DNA of 38,313 nt from Nitrosovibrio sp. Nv4. Its GTDB lineage: Bacteria > Pseudomonadota > Gammaproteobacteria > Burkholderiales > Nitrosomonadaceae. The position numbers and the translations under genes were made by a program. This document shows positions 26,725 through 35,975 of this stretch, piece after piece. The notes under the pieces were generated by a model that saw only the letters and a program-made list of their open reading frames with translations, searched no databases and had not been told where the DNA came from. Location of the stretch: the NCBI GenBank assembly GCA_945860135.1, contig CAMAPK010000019.1, positions 1 to 38,313 on the forward strand, given 5' to 3'. How positions within the stretch are numbered: position 1 is the first letter of the stretch; the number at the start of each line of letters is the position of its first letter.

Positions 26725-29709
26725 TCAATGCAATTGCAGCCTATTTTCGATCTCCGCAGCCGGTAGCGGCTTGTCGAAATAAAACCCCTGGAAGCGGCCG
26801 CACCCCTGTCGGGTCAGAAAGGCTAGCTGTTCCTCGGTTTCGACGCCTTCGGCGAGCACTTTCATCTTCAGGCTGTGAGCCATGGCGATGATGGCGCCGA
26901 TGATGGCGGCATCGTTCGGATCGGTGGTAATGTCGCGCACAAACGACTGGTCGATCTTCAGCGTATTGATCGGATAGCGCTTCAGATAACTCAGGCTGGA
27001 GTAGCCGGTGCCGAAATCGTCAATCGAAATCTCCAGCCCCAGTGCGCTGAGCTGATGCAGGGTCTTGATGGTTTCCTCGACGTTTGCCACCAGCATGCTC
27101 TCGGTAATTTCCAGCACCAGGCAGCGTGCCTCCACCCCAGTTTCAGCCAGAATGCGCGTAATGTCTGCCACCAGCGTTTTCTGCCGGAATTGCCGGGCAG
27201 AAATATTGACCGCCAGTTTCGGCACGGCATAGCCCTGCTTGCGCCATGCCATTATCTGCAAACACGCTTGCCGCAGCACCCATTCTCCGATCGGCACGAT
27301 CATCCCGGTCTCTTCCGCCAGCGGAATGAACTTGGACGGGAGGATCAATCCATGCCTGGGATGCTGCCAGCGCAGCAGCACTTCCATGCTGGTCAGCTTG
27401 CCGCCGGGTATGTCAATCACCGGCTGGAAATACAGCAGCAGTTCGTTGCGCTCCAGGGTGTGGCGCAGATCGATGCCCAAGGCGTGTTTTTCCGCCGCCT
27501 GTTGATTCATCTCTGCCGAGAAGAACTGGTAGTTGTTGCGCCCGCTCTCCTTGGCGTGGTACATGGCGATGTCGCTGTTCTTCAGCAAGGTGTCGCCGTC
27601 TTCCCCGTCCGGGGGGAACAGGGCGATGCCGATGCTGCCGCCGATATGCAGCTCCTGGTCGTCGATCTGGAAAGGCTGGATCAATGCGTCCAGTATCTTC
27701 TGCGCCACCGCTTCCACATCCTGAGCGTTGGCGAGACTGGGCAGCAGTACGATGAACTCGTCCCCGCCCTGGCGCGCCACCGTGTCTTCGCCGCGAGTGG
27801 TGGCCATAAGTCTGGCCGCCACTTGCTGCAGCAGTGCATCACCCACATCATGCCCTAGCGAGTCGTTGATGATCTTGAAATGATCCAGGTCGATGAACAG
27901 CACCGCCGCCTGTTCCTGGCTGCGGCGGTTATGGGCCAGCGCCTGGGCGATACGGTCTTGCAGTAAAGTGCGATTGGGCAAACCCGTCAATCCATCGTGG
28001 GTCGCCATCTGCACGATGCGCTGCTCTGCCTGCATCTGCTCCAGCCACCTCCCCAGATTAGTTGCGATGACGTCGAGCAGATTCTGTTCCTCGGGTAGCA
28101 GGAATGGTGTGTCCTCGTGATAGAACACCTGCAGCTTGCCGCAGATCTTGTTATTGGCCATGACCTGCGCCTGCAGCCCGTGCGTGAGATCCTGGCTATA
28201 CTCCCCGGAAGTGAAGCGCTTGTCATCGTGCTCGATCACAACAACAGCCATTTCCGGGAACTGCATCGCCGCTTTCAGATGCTCAACAACTTTCTGGCAG
28301 AACTCATCCACCGGCAATGCCAGCTCCATGTCGTGACGGATCGCGTGCAGGCAGACACTCTCCTTCAAGCGCTCCTGCAGCGCCAATTCTTTATGCTGGC
28401 GTGCAGTGATGTCAACCCTAACCGAGAGATAGCGGGCGATCTTCCTACTACTGTCCTTGAGCGGCACGATGGTCGAGTCCACCCAGTAGAGTTGACCGCT
28501 CTTGCTGCGGTTGCAGATTTCCGCGTGCCATACCTTGCCGCATGCGATGGTCGCCCACATGTTGACGAAGAAAGCCTTGGGATGGGTGCCGGAATTGAGG
28601 ATGCGATGATTCTGGCCGATCAACTCCTGCTCGCTGTAGCCGCTGACTTCGCAGAATTTGGCGTTGACCTGGAGAATGCGGCCGCTGTGATCGGTGACGG
28701 AAGTCAGCGCCAGTTTGCCGATCGCCTCAATGTAGGCAGTCAGATCGCTGGAAGTGTGCTCGGCGATTTCCTTGGCGTGCAGGAGATCAATTTCTGCTTG
28801 CTCATGCATTTCAATATCGCACTTGATGGCTTCCGCCATGCGGTTGAAGGCATCGCCGAGCCCAGCTAGTTCATTGTTCGTCTGAATATCGCAATGGGTG
28901 GCATAATTGCCTTGTGCAACGGCTACTGTCTGACGCTCAAGATAATCGAGTGGCTGCAAAACATTGCGGCGCAGGTATAGAACGGAGATTGTCACACCGG
29001 CGAACGCGGTGCCGATAAGCGCCAGTGCTAGAAAGATTTGTTGCCCGAGCCGGTCCTGCTCGCTACTTACCTCATTTTGAGTGCGGACATCAAGTTCCTG
29101 CTTGAGTTGCTCGAGCGGCAACATGATTCTGGCCTTCTCGGCAAAATAACGCTCGCCATACAGCAGATTGATAGCGAAATCACGGTCTGGTGCACGCCGC
29201 ACGGTGAAATTTCCCTGACCGTCATCGAATAGCCCTTTCATGGCAGCAAAGGCCTGTTTCTCTAAGTTGACCAACGTATCGGAGTATGACTGGGACAGCT
29301 GCAACAGGTTGAATTCATGCTCGTTGAGACCTTCACGGCGCATCAGTTCCTGCAAGGAAATGATCTCGTTCGATACACTGGTAGGAACAAAACCGGCACC
29401 TCCAAGATGCCAGTAAGTAGAAGAATAGTTCTGTGGGCGCGGGCGACTACCGTTTCGGATATCGAGAATCTCGAAAAAACGGCTTTCGTAGATCGACTTA
29501 CCAGTAACCACATAGGTGCGCGCCATGTGGGTAAGATCATCTGAACTTTGGAATAACTCATTCGTAAGCTGCAGAGCCCGGGAGCGATGTTCCTCACTTC
29601 GGATAACGTTGTCCAGAATACTTTTCGCTTGATAAATGACCACAACCAGCGCACTAAGTATCAACACTATGAGAATAGTAGATAATTTGATGAACAGGGT
29701 AATTTTCAT
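26725..29709 (-). CDS. Membrane PAS-GAF-GGDEF-EAL cyclic-di-GMP protein
   Basis: This 994-aa inner-membrane protein has TM1 (5-27), a periplasmic domain (28-222), TM2 (225-246), HAMP (247-300), PAS (325-435), GAF (445-560), GGDEF (565-735) and EAL (745-990). The GGDEF motif (648-652), RxxD inhibitory site (RGED, 639-642) and FKIINDSLGHDVGD are intact. The EAL domain keeps EVLLR (776-780), DDFGTGYSS and EGVE, so both synthesis and hydrolysis of cyclic di-GMP are possible. The signal would be read by the periplasmic part, PAS or GAF. It is the last cargo gene before the right end of the element and is the likely parent of the truncated GGDEF gene at 24293. Confidence 0.93.
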   Translation of the reverse strand: MKITLFIKLSTILIVLILSALVVVIYQAKSILDNVIRSEEHRSRALQLTNELFQSSDDLTHMARTYVVTGKSIYESRFFEILDIRNGSRPRPQNYSSTYWHLGGAGFVPTSVSNEIISLQELMRREGLNEHEFNLLQLSQSYSDTLVNLEKQAFAAMKGLFDDGQGNFTVRRAPDRDFAINLLYGERYFAEKARIMLPLEQLKQELDVRTQNEVSSEQDRLGQQIFLALALIGTAFAGVTISVLYLRRNVLQPLDYLERQTVAVAQGNYATHCDIQTNNELAGLGDAFNRMAEAIKCDIEMHEQAEIDLLHAKEIAEHTSSDLTAYIEAIGKLALTSVTDHSGRILQVNAKFCEVSGYSEQELIGQNHRILNSGTHPKAFFVNMWATIACGKVWHAEICNRSKSGQLYWVDSTIVPLKDSSRKIARYLSVRVDITARQHKELALQERLKESVCLHAIRHDMELALPVDEFCQKVVEHLKAAMQFPEMAVVVIEHDDKRFTSGEYSQDLTHGLQAQVMANNKICGKLQVFYHEDTPFLLPEEQNLLDVIATNLGRWLEQMQAEQRIVQMATHDGLTGLPNRTLLQDRIAQALAHNRRSQEQAAVLFIDLDHFKIINDSLGHDVGDALLQQVAARLMATTRGEDTVARQGGDEFIVLLPSLANAQDVEAVAQKILDALIQPFQIDDQELHIGGSIGIALFPPDGEDGDTLLKNSDIAMYHAKESGRNNYQFFSAEMNQQAAEKHALGIDLRHTLERNELLLYFQPVIDIPGGKLTSMEVLLRWQHPRHGLILPSKFIPLAEETGMIVPIGEWVLRQACLQIMAWRKQGYAVPKLAVNISARQFRQKTLVADITRILAETGVEARCLVLEITESMLVANVEETIKTLHQLSALGLEISIDDFGTGYSSLSYLKRYPINTLKIDQSFVRDITTDPNDAAIIGAIIAMAHSLKMKVLAEGVETEEQLAFLTRQGCGRFQGFYFDKPLPAAEIENRLQLH

Positions 29710-30178
29710 GGCTTTAAAAGACTCTCAATAGCTTCCATGTCAACAGTCCCTGGTAGGCGCAATGCATCGCCCCTGCCACTGCATCACACCATAGGCTGCG
29801 GATACCTATCAAGGTCAGTCCCGTCAATAGCAGGCTGCGACGATCTTGCGATCGTCATGTGTCAGAAACAAACAGCTCTCCTTGATTTCTCATTCTTGCC
29901 CCCGCCAAAATGGCAGGCAGTGGCAAGGCTCCAGTATCCTGTGAATCTGGATGGCCGCTGTACAGCTTTATTCGGTCGGCAGCGGCATTGCGGGAAAAGT
30001 AACTATCACATCGCATATGTTATCGGCAACGTACCAATAAACTTTAGCCACCAACTCATCCTTGACGACCTTGTGTGTGCCGTCGCAAAACAGCTGATTT
30101 CCGGAAAGTATTGGACACTAATAGACAGGGTAAGGCAAAAAGTGACGAGGCCAGACTGTGAGAATGTTGGAAAAATAT

Positions 30179-30196
30179 TGTGTCAAATTTGTGTCA
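30179..30196 (+). repeat. Right copy of the exact 18-bp direct repeat
   Basis: Identical to 21001-21018 in the same orientation. It lies 106 bp inside the right attachment site. Here the copy is noncoding, so conservation of all 18 bases cannot be due to protein sequence and supports a binding-site role. Confidence 0.65.
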
Positions 30197-30301
30197 CGGG
30201 ATGACATAAATGACGTAAATCAAGGCTGTGTGACACTGGTTTTAGCGTTGGCAAGCGATGTAAGTAACTGATTTCACGTTAATTAAATTTTAGGTGGTCG
30301 T

Positions 30302-30346
30302 TTCGTAATCAGTAGGTCGCCAGTTCGATTCCGGCCAACAGCACCA
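30302..30346 (+). repeat. Right attachment site (attR), tRNA-Thr 3' remnant
   Basis: 45 nt aligned without gaps to the 3' part of tRNA-Thr(CGT), with the first 18 bases identical, including the anticodon loop, and the CCA end present. No D arm or 5' acceptor is present, so this is not a tRNA gene. The T stem GCCAG/CCGGC has an A-C mismatch, as expected for a remnant no longer under selection. It fixes the element length at 9391 bp core to core. Confidence 0.85.
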
Positions 30347-30487
30347 TAAAAGCAATGGCTTATTAACAGCCACTAGGCGATTTATTCCCAGTGTAGGCAA
30401 GCAAATTGAAAAATAGTATTCTTGGCTATAAGCTTATCAATCGGTTCAGTCGCTGCCGGGACCAATCGAAGGCGCTCCCACATTTCG

Positions 30488-31774
30488 TCACACGAGGCTC
30501 AGGCGTAACGCCAGCGCAGCCAACGTAACAAGCAACACCGGCACCGTCAGTACGACACCCACCCTGAAGTAGTAGCCCCAGGTTATCTCCATGCCTTTAC
30601 GCGCTAGGACATGGAGCCAGAGCAGCGTTGCCAATGAACCGATGGGCGTGATCTTTGGACCCAGATCGCAACCGATCACGTTGGCATAAATCATCGCATC
30701 CTTGACTGCGCCGGTCGCATTCGTGGCATCGATAGAAAGCGCTCCTACCAGCACCGTCGGCATGTTGTTCATGACCGAAGACAGCAGTGCGGTAAGAATG
30801 CCCGTTCCAAACGCAGCTCCCCATACACCCCCCTGTGCGAAGTAATCGAGCAGCCTGGCAATATGCTCGGTGAGTCCCGCGTTGCGCAGCCCGTAGACTA
30901 CGAGATACATTCCCAACGAGAAAATCACGATTTGCCAGGGCGCTTCGCGCAACACTTTGCGGGTGCTGATGACGTTTCCACGCGCCGCCACGGCGAACAG
31001 TAGCAGCGCGCCGGCGGCGGCCACGGCGCTGACCGGTACGCCCAGTGGCTCAAGGCCGAAGAATCCGACCAGCAACAGTACCAGTACCAGCCAGCCGATG
31101 CGGAAAGTAGCCGCATCTCGGATGGCCTTGCTCGGCTCTCTTAGCTGGTTCACGTCATAGTGCGCCGGAATGCTCCGATGAAAATAGAGCAACAGCACGG
31201 CCAGGGCAGCGACGATCGCAACGATATTTACTGGGATCATGACTAGAGCATAGTCTTTGAAGCTGATCTTGAAAAAATCAGCCGACACAATATTGACCAG
31301 ATTGGAAACGACGAGCGGAAGGCTGGCCACATCGGCGATGAAACCAGCCGCCATGACGAACGCGAGTGTCGTCGCCGGACTGAACCCCAATGCCATCAGC
31401 ATGGCCATCACGATCGGCGTGAGAATCAGCGCTGCGCCATCATTGGCAAACAAGGCAGAAACCGACGCGCCAAGCAGGATGATAAAAACAAACAGTAGCC
31501 GGCCTTTCCCGCCACCCCAGCGCGCAACGTGCAATGCTGCCCATTCAAAAAAACCAGCTTCATCCAGCAATAAGCTGATGATGATGATGGCAATAAAGGT
31601 GGAGGTGGCGTTCCAGACGATCTGCCAGACAGTCGGAATATCACTAAGATGAATCACGCCGGATAGCAGAGCCGCGCTAGCACCAAGCATCGCGCTCCAG
31701 CCGATGCCAAGTCCGCGCGGCTGCCAGATCACCAGTACAATGGTGGCAAGAAAAATCAGTAGGGCAACGACCAC
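30488..31774 (-). CDS. arsB: Arsenite efflux permease, ArsB type
   Basis: The 428-aa protein has about eleven to twelve membrane helices and the length of E. coli ArsB (429). ArsB-family features include [35 protein letters not shown] and [17 protein letters not shown]. It would export arsenite or antimonite from the cytoplasm. The start is GTG at 31774, 48 bp after the VOC gene, so the two are likely cotranscribed. No arsR, arsC or arsA is nearby in the window. Related transporters of other anions share the fold, but the motif set favours ArsB. Confidence 0.88.
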   Translation of the reverse strand: MVVALLIFLATIVLVIWQPRGLGIGWSAMLGASAALLSGVIHLSDIPTVWQIVWNATSTFIAIIIISLLLDEAGFFEWAALHVARWGGGKGRLLFVFIILLGASVSALFANDGAALILTPIVMAMLMALGFSPATTLAFVMAAGFIADVASLPLVVSNLVNIVSADFFKISFKDYALVMIPVNIVAIVAALAVLLLYFHRSIPAHYDVNQLREPSKAIRDAATFRIGWLVLVLLLVGFFGLEPLGVPVSAVAAAGALLLFAVAARGNVISTRKVLREAPWQIVIFSLGMYLVVYGLRNAGLTEHIARLLDYFAQGGVWGAAFGTGILTALLSSVMNNMPTVLVGALSIDATNATGAVKDAMIYANVIGCDLGPKITPIGSLATLLWLHVLARKGMEITWGYYFRVGVVLTVPVLLVTLAALALRLSLV

Positions 31775-31822
31775 GTCAATCCTCAGTTTGCAGCGCGGTT
31801 TTAAGGGACGGGCAGTGGCGAC

Positions 31823-32278
31823 TTACGGCTCGGTTCCAGGAACCAGATATGTCGGTTCCTGATTGGCGGGCATCGCTGCCAGCTCCTCGGTTGTCAAACG
31901 CGCGTAGACCTCAATGCCATACCCTGTTGGATCGCGCAGCCATAGCTCGTGCAGCGGCGTACCTCGCCAAGTCGTTCGCGGCGGTTTGACGATTTGTGCG
32001 CCATATGCTTTTGCCCGAAAATAACTTTCGATGACTGCGGCTTTGTCGCTAACACCCAACCCAATGTGGTACAGACTATAGGTATCCAGCGGTTTGTCAC
32101 TGTCATTGATCAACAGAACCAGATTCAGCCGCAGATGCGGCACGATAAAGGTCGAAAAGCGAGAGGTCCGGTCCTTCGGTTCCGCGCCCAGGAAATGGGT
32201 ATAGAACGCCGTGCTCTCCTCAAGATCCGAAACGCGAAAACTAAGGTGGAATTCTACGGGTGAAACAATCATGGACAT
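31823..32278 (-). CDS. VOC-fold (glyoxalase-like) protein upstream of arsB
   Basis: This 151-aa protein has two beta-alpha-beta-beta-beta modules of the vicinal oxygen chelate fold. Likely metal ligands are His11, His71 (YHIGLGV) and Glu123 (GIEVYAR). VOC proteins of ars operons include the organoarsenical C-As lyase ArsI, but the cysteine pair of ArsI is absent here; the protein has no Cys at all. It precedes arsB by 48 bp. The substrate is unknown, and a role in arsenic handling rests on position only. Confidence 0.82.
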   Translation of the reverse strand: MSMIVSPVEFHLSFRVSDLEESTAFYTHFLGAEPKDRTSRFSTFIVPHLRLNLVLLINDSDKPLDTYSLYHIGLGVSDKAAVIESYFRAKAYGAQIVKPPRTTWRGTPLHELWLRDPTGYGIEVYARLTTEELAAMPANQEPTYLVPGTEP

Positions 32279-32606
32279 ACGGTTCGAGGAGGTTGAAAGT
32301 TACGGCTGGCAGTTTTTTACAGACAATGAAGTGATTAGAAAAAATCGTGCAGACTAGCCATTTTTCATTGCACGCTGAAACTGCAACACCACTTTGACCT
32401 TGCATCCTGCTGCGGATTGCTTCTTGTTCTTGTCTTTCCCATTTATGTGCTCCTGTCAAACTCGTGCTGAGGACGGTACCGGTGAGTAAGGCTATCACTT
32501 GTCAATCTGTCCGAATTCCTGAGACCGCATTTCCTCGGTCGACGAATAACTCCAAAATCCACGTATAGGATATCGTAAGAGAGGTCCTTTCGAGTCAGCG
32601 TGTGGC
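32279..32606. other. Region with decayed coding remnant
   Basis: These 328 bp lie between the VOC gene and a membrane protein gene. The only recognisable content is the possible IS3 OrfA start at 32354-32442. No intact gene or clear promoter was found. Confidence 0.4.
32354..32442 (-). pseudogene. Possible decayed IS3-type transposase OrfA start
   Basis: AGGAG 7 nt before an ATG at 32442 starts a frame MGKTRTRSNPQQ; after a one-base shift the next frame reads CKVKVVLQFQRA. Joined, this resembles the usual beginning of IS3-family OrfA (KTR-x-x-x...KAKVVLEALR). The frame ends at 32354. No inverted repeats are seen. The resemblance is short and should be treated as tentative. Confidence 0.3.
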
Positions 32607-33131
32607 TCAGGCACTCAGCAATTTGGTCACGCTATACACAAGAAGCAACGTGTACACGCTGCCGAAAAACCACGGAAAACTGATGGCGCGATGAGCCCAC
32701 CACTGACGATGTTGGCGGAAAGCCCAGTTCGGCACAAACACTGTGGGTTCGTTCCGCTGATCCTCAATTGGATGCTGGATCTCATGAAGCTGGCGAAGAC
32801 TTGTCATCAGCTTTACTTTGTGCCAGTCAGGATCTTGCTCGATTCCCCTCAATCGCCACTCCCACAGCGCATTCTGTCCAGACAAACGCCCAAGGACGAT
32901 TGCCATTTGCAGGCACAGGAGAATCCCAAAGATGCAGAGGAGAACAATCAGCACCGTGAGGGGTAATGTGTGTGACTCGCGCGACACGATCAGCCCGATC
33001 ACCATGACAATGATGGAATTGGCCATGAGGTAGTCAGAAAGCATCGACTGATAGTCGCGCGTCCCGGATGTCCAGAGGGTGAGGAGATGCTCGTAGGTTG
33101 CCTCGAGTCCATCTTCGCTTGGTGCCTTCAT
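32607..33131 (-). CDS. Unknown membrane protein
   Basis: I do not recognise this 174-aa protein. It has a soluble N-terminal helix region, two membrane segments close together (about 33-50 and 57-80), a charged central part (about 85-140) and a last hydrophobic segment (about 150-172). I choose the ATG at 33131, with AAGG just before it; an ATG at 33197 would add 22 hydrophilic residues. It is next to the arsenic genes and a broken gene, in what looks like accessory DNA. Confidence 0.65.
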   Translation of the reverse strand: MKAPSEDGLEATYEHLLTLWTSGTRDYQSMLSDYLMANSIIVMVIGLIVSRESHTLPLTVLIVLLCIFGILLCLQMAIVLGRLSGQNALWEWRLRGIEQDPDWHKVKLMTSLRQLHEIQHPIEDQRNEPTVFVPNWAFRQHRQWWAHRAISFPWFFGSVYTLLLVYSVTKLLSA

Positions 33132-33604
33132 AGGCCTTGCGTCCACTGAATGACTTCTATCACGATGTTCCCTAGGTGAAAGATATGCGAGTTTCAACGC
33201 CGTGGATTAGGCTGCAAACCGCAACGGTGCTATGTGATTTTGCATAGAATTACCGCATCTTCGTCGCAAGAGTAGACCGCGCATAATCGATGCGTGGTTT
33301 CAGTTTATCCACATGAGTAGCGGCTGTCTGTTCATCGTAGTGCGAACATAAGTATGCTAGCGGCCGGATAGGCCGGATAGTTATGTTCTTCTGGCTCGCT
33401 CAACCACTTGATTTCGACTTGCTTCGACATTTTTGGCTCACCTGTGCCTTTCTTGATTCGAGAGCCGGCAACCTAAGGCTTGTCGGGGTTGCCTGCTAAA
33501 TAAGCGCACGTCAGCACAACCATAGCATGGAAATCCGGACACAGCGGCTCTTCTCTTGAATTCTTCTTCCGAGTGAGCCCCCTCCATCGAAGCGATGGCT
33601 TGTA
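33132..33604. other. Region with a truncated gene start
   Basis: 473 bp between the membrane protein and the hydrolase. It holds the frameshifted fragment at 33250-33430 and otherwise nothing I can support. Confidence 0.45.
33250..33430 (-). pseudogene. Frameshifted 5' fragment of an island-type gene
   Basis: AGGTGAG and a well-placed ATG at 33430 begin MSKQVEIKWLSEPEEHNYPAYPA, which matches in style a widespread family that starts xVxWLSxPEEHDYPAAxSYLSLxYD and has often a ParB-like neighbour or role. The frame stops after 32 codons, while the +1 frame goes on with YDEQTAATHVDKLKPRIDYA before TAA at 33250. A 9-bp tandem repeat encodes YPAYPA. The rest of the gene is missing, so this is a truncated, frameshifted relic. 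Confidence 0.55.
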
Positions 33605-34546
33605 TTAGTCTGCCCACCGCAGATGCTGGTCGAGAAAAAAGGATACGCGCTCCTCATATTCCCTGCCGGCGTAGGAATGCATATTGAAATGGCCCGCGCC
33701 GGGAACGATCCAGATGTTTTTCGGCTGCCGGGCAGCAGCAAACAGCCGTTCGGTTTCTGGCACTTTCGTGTGTTCATCGGCGCTTCCGGCTATCAGCAGC
33801 AACGGTGCGTTAAGATCGCCGATACGGGTGATGGGATCCAGTTCAGCAATGGAGACGTCCAGGTAAAACGCCAACTGCACTAGCACTAGCGGCAGCAGCA
33901 CTGGTCCGTACTCGCCCAGATGAAGCCTTAACCGGTTCTCGATCGCTTCCTCAATGGTCGGGTGCAGTGATTCGAGCACTACTGCGTCCAGCCGCAATGC
34001 ATGTTTTGCAAGCACGATAGCAGCCGCGCCCAGCGAGACGCCGATGGCTGCGATGCGTTCAGACGGAAAGGTCTTGCGCAGAAAGGTCACGGCAGCTTCC
34101 ACGTCCTCCGATTCGCGCAGACCGAAGGTGATCCGCTTCCCCGGCGTTTCACCATGCGCCTGCAGATCGATCAGCAGGACGCCATAGCCTTGCTTGTTCA
34201 GAAACCGCGCCCGGCTCAGCATCTCAAGTCGATTGCTGCGGATTGAATGAACCAGCAGGACAACGCCGTCGCCGCGAATGCCTCGCGCCAGCCAGCCATG
34301 CACACTGGAATCAGCATCAAGCAGCGGAATCTGCACTGGCTCGACCGGAAAATCGGATGACAGCGACTCGACAGCGGTAGATGCCGGCCCCGTCATCACT
34401 TCGCCAATGCCGATAATGACGACGGCCATGGCGATCAGGCACGACAGTATTCCGATAAGAAGCCAGCGATACATGTTTTTGCGTGAACTAATGTTCAAAT
34501 TTGGGGCGTGTGGCGGTTGGTACATTGTGGCGCCGTCAACGTGCAT
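33605..34546 (-). CDS. Membrane-anchored alpha/beta hydrolase
   Basis: The 313-aa protein has one N-terminal membrane segment (about 28-51) and an alpha/beta-hydrolase domain. The nucleophile elbow is GVSLG (about 168-172, Ser170), and the acid and base are likely the Asp in SADEHT and the His in GAGHFN. This pattern is of the BEM46/FrsA-like serine hydrolases with unknown substrate; cap residues LHPTIEEAIENRL resemble that group. GAGGA 7 nt before the ATG at 34546 supports this start. No operon partner is obvious. Confidence 0.83.
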   Translation of the reverse strand: MHVDGATMYQPPHAPNLNISSRKNMYRWLLIGILSCLIAMAVVIIGIGEVMTGPASTAVESLSSDFPVEPVQIPLLDADSSVHGWLARGIRGDGVVLLVHSIRSNRLEMLSRARFLNKQGYGVLLIDLQAHGETPGKRITFGLRESEDVEAAVTFLRKTFPSERIAAIGVSLGAAAIVLAKHALRLDAVVLESLHPTIEEAIENRLRLHLGEYGPVLLPLVLVQLAFYLDVSIAELDPITRIGDLNAPLLLIAGSADEHTKVPETERLFAAARQPKNIWIVPGAGHFNMHSYAGREYEERVSFFLDQHLRWAD

Positions 34547-34744
34547 CTTTCATCCTCACCCTGGCTGTTTCTCGACTTGGTGTGGTGAATAGCGTTGGAA
34601 TTGGCTGTCTGGTCAGCTTTGGGAAACGGTACTACAGGCAGCCAGTACTAGAATCAGAGGAACAAGCGGGGAAGTTTCGAGGACGCGTAGACTTCCCAGT
34701 ATTTCACACAGGAAAGCCTACGCTGTTGGTGCGTTTGTCGTCAG

Positions 34745-35101
34745 TTACTTACCGTAGCTGGTTTCCTTGCCGAAATCTTCCCAGATGTACCCAGGCTTAA
34801 CTGTGGGGTCAGTGGGAATCATAAATGTCGCCACATCCATAATTCCGAATGCCGTGCGCCCGACCACATGCACCAAGCCTGTGAGAACTCCAGCTGTCGC
34901 GCCATAAACGATGCCTTCCTTTTGACCGGTTATCATTATGGTCTTGGGAAGCTCCACCCAACCGGTGGCCGCGTTAGCGATGCCGTGCCCCAGCTTGTCG
35001 GCCACATGAGTCGCATAATCTTCTGAATGAGCCATGGCTGCCTGCGGTGAGAGAAATGCCAGTGCGGATATTACCAGCAGTGATTTGAATATCTTTTTCA
35101 T
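34745..35101 (-). CDS. Exosortase-associated TIGR04073 family protein (copy 1)
   Basis: This 118-aa exported protein has a signal peptide (KKIFKSLLVISALAFLSPQAAMA) and the family body GHGIANAATGWVELPKTIM...EGIVYGATAGVLTGLVHVVGRTAFGIMDVATFMIPT. Members occur in genomes with exosortase/PEP-CTERM systems; the function is unknown. The ATG at 35113 supplies GGAG as ribosome site for the ATG at 35101, which I take as the start. A paralogue lies at 36324 in the other direction. Confidence 0.85.
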   Translation of the reverse strand: MKKIFKSLLVISALAFLSPQAAMAHSEDYATHVADKLGHGIANAATGWVELPKTIMITGQKEGIVYGATAGVLTGLVHVVGRTAFGIMDVATFMIPTDPTVKPGYIWEDFGKETSYGK

Positions 35102-35336
35102 CTGTAACTCCATAAAAATGAATTAAAAGAAAATTTGAATTCAGATTACTTATCAGAGATGCCAACCACCGTGAATCCAACAAATCTGCTCCCTTATCTC
35201 ACGGCAGTTTCTTATTCTAGCTCAACTTAATCCGGCTCACCAGCTTTCTGTCGAGACCAGTTTTGTTCGCCCTGGGTCACGCCGGAAACCATATAACTGC
35301 TTGTCCAGGCACATTATTCGCCATTTTATTGTTAAC

Positions 35337-35975
35337 TCAGCGGGGGCTGGCGAAAACTCTGCTCCTTCTAATCATTTCATTTTTTATTTGCTGGAATTGC
35401 TCGCGCGCTTCATTCTCGATGAAAAATTGTCCTGCAAATCTAAGTATCCAGAGACCAGGAACAATATCTGCCTGATAGACGATGCGCGTTTGATCGCCCT
35501 CTGGCAACAGTATCGTTGTCTCCTCCATTTTTTGCATGTTGCCACTGAGCATGCGTTCCTGAATTTTGTTAAATGGGGAGAGGTTAACTTCCCGTATCGA
35601 GTCAAATGAAAAGGTAAAAAGACCAAATTGTGTAACTGCTCTTTGTGAGACCTGCAAATTATTGCCCACCCCGCCGGTGACTTTACTGGTCTGGACGCCG
35701 GAAATGAAGTTGGGAATGTTCTCGAAGTCCGTCAACACTGACCATGCCTGCTGCGGCCTAACAGGTACAACAAAGGTTACGTATACAAGAATACGCTCAC
35801 CATCATTCTGCACTTTGACTTCGATTTCCTTGTCGCGACGCTCGCTGGCCTGTTCGACCAGACTCGCAGTCGACGCTTTTTCGATTCTTGGCCGCCTTTC
35901 CGCTTCTGCTGAAGCCGAGCTACTGAGAAGCAGGCCCAGCAGAAGCGCGACGGACGTAACGTAAAATTTCTTCAT
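35337..35975 (-). CDS. Exported SRPBCC (START/cyclase-like) protein
   Basis: The 212-aa protein begins with a signal peptide (KKFYVTSVALLLGLLLSSSASA) and then has an SRPBCC/polyketide-cyclase domain, seen in VPVRPQQAWSVLTDFENIPNFISGVQTSKV and the amphipathic C-terminal helix. Such domains bind hydrophobic ligands; a periplasmic one is somewhat unusual. I prefer the ATG at 35975, as the extra 11 residues from 36008 would spoil the signal peptide. It sits between two TIGR04073 paralogues. Confidence 0.82.
   Translation of the reverse strand: MKKFYVTSVALLLGLLLSSSASAEAERRPRIEKASTASLVEQASERRDKEIEVKVQNDGERILVYVTFVVPVRPQQAWSVLTDFENIPNFISGVQTSKVTGGVGNNLQVSQRAVTQFGLFTFSFDSIREVNLSPFNKIQERMLSGNMQKMEETTILLPEGDQTRIVYQADIVPGLWILRFAGQFFIENEAREQFQQIKNEMIRRSRVFASPR

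Larger units (their letters stand above)
29710..30487. other. Right end of the element and flank, no clear gene
   Basis: These 778 bp carry the start region of the GGDEF-EAL gene, the right 18-bp repeat (30179-30196), inverted heptamer-like TGACACT near 30231 and the tRNA remnant (30302-30346). A plus-strand frame (29737-30204) is low in family character and I do not call it. On the minus strand 29968-30117 is open for 49 codons (FCDGTHKVVKDELVAKVYWYV...) with no start codon; it could be a gene fragment. Confidence 0.5.

Noticed and set aside
26875-27858. 327-aa open frame on the plus strand inside the GGDEF-EAL gene
   Set aside because: Antisense to conserved GGDEF and EAL motifs, with His/Gln-rich composition typical of shadow frames.
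29737-30204. 155-aa plus-strand frame near the right end of the element
   Set aside because: No ribosome site, no domain, mixed composition, and its end overlaps the 18-bp repeat. Not enough to call a gene.
30302-30346. Second tRNA-Thr gene at the right end
   Set aside because: Only the 3' 45 nt are present; the 5' acceptor and D arm are missing, so it is an attachment-site remnant.
32241-32498. 85-aa minus-strand frame between the VOC gene and the membrane protein
   Set aside because: It overlaps the VOC start and has no recognisable feature; a better reading of part of the region is a transposase relic.
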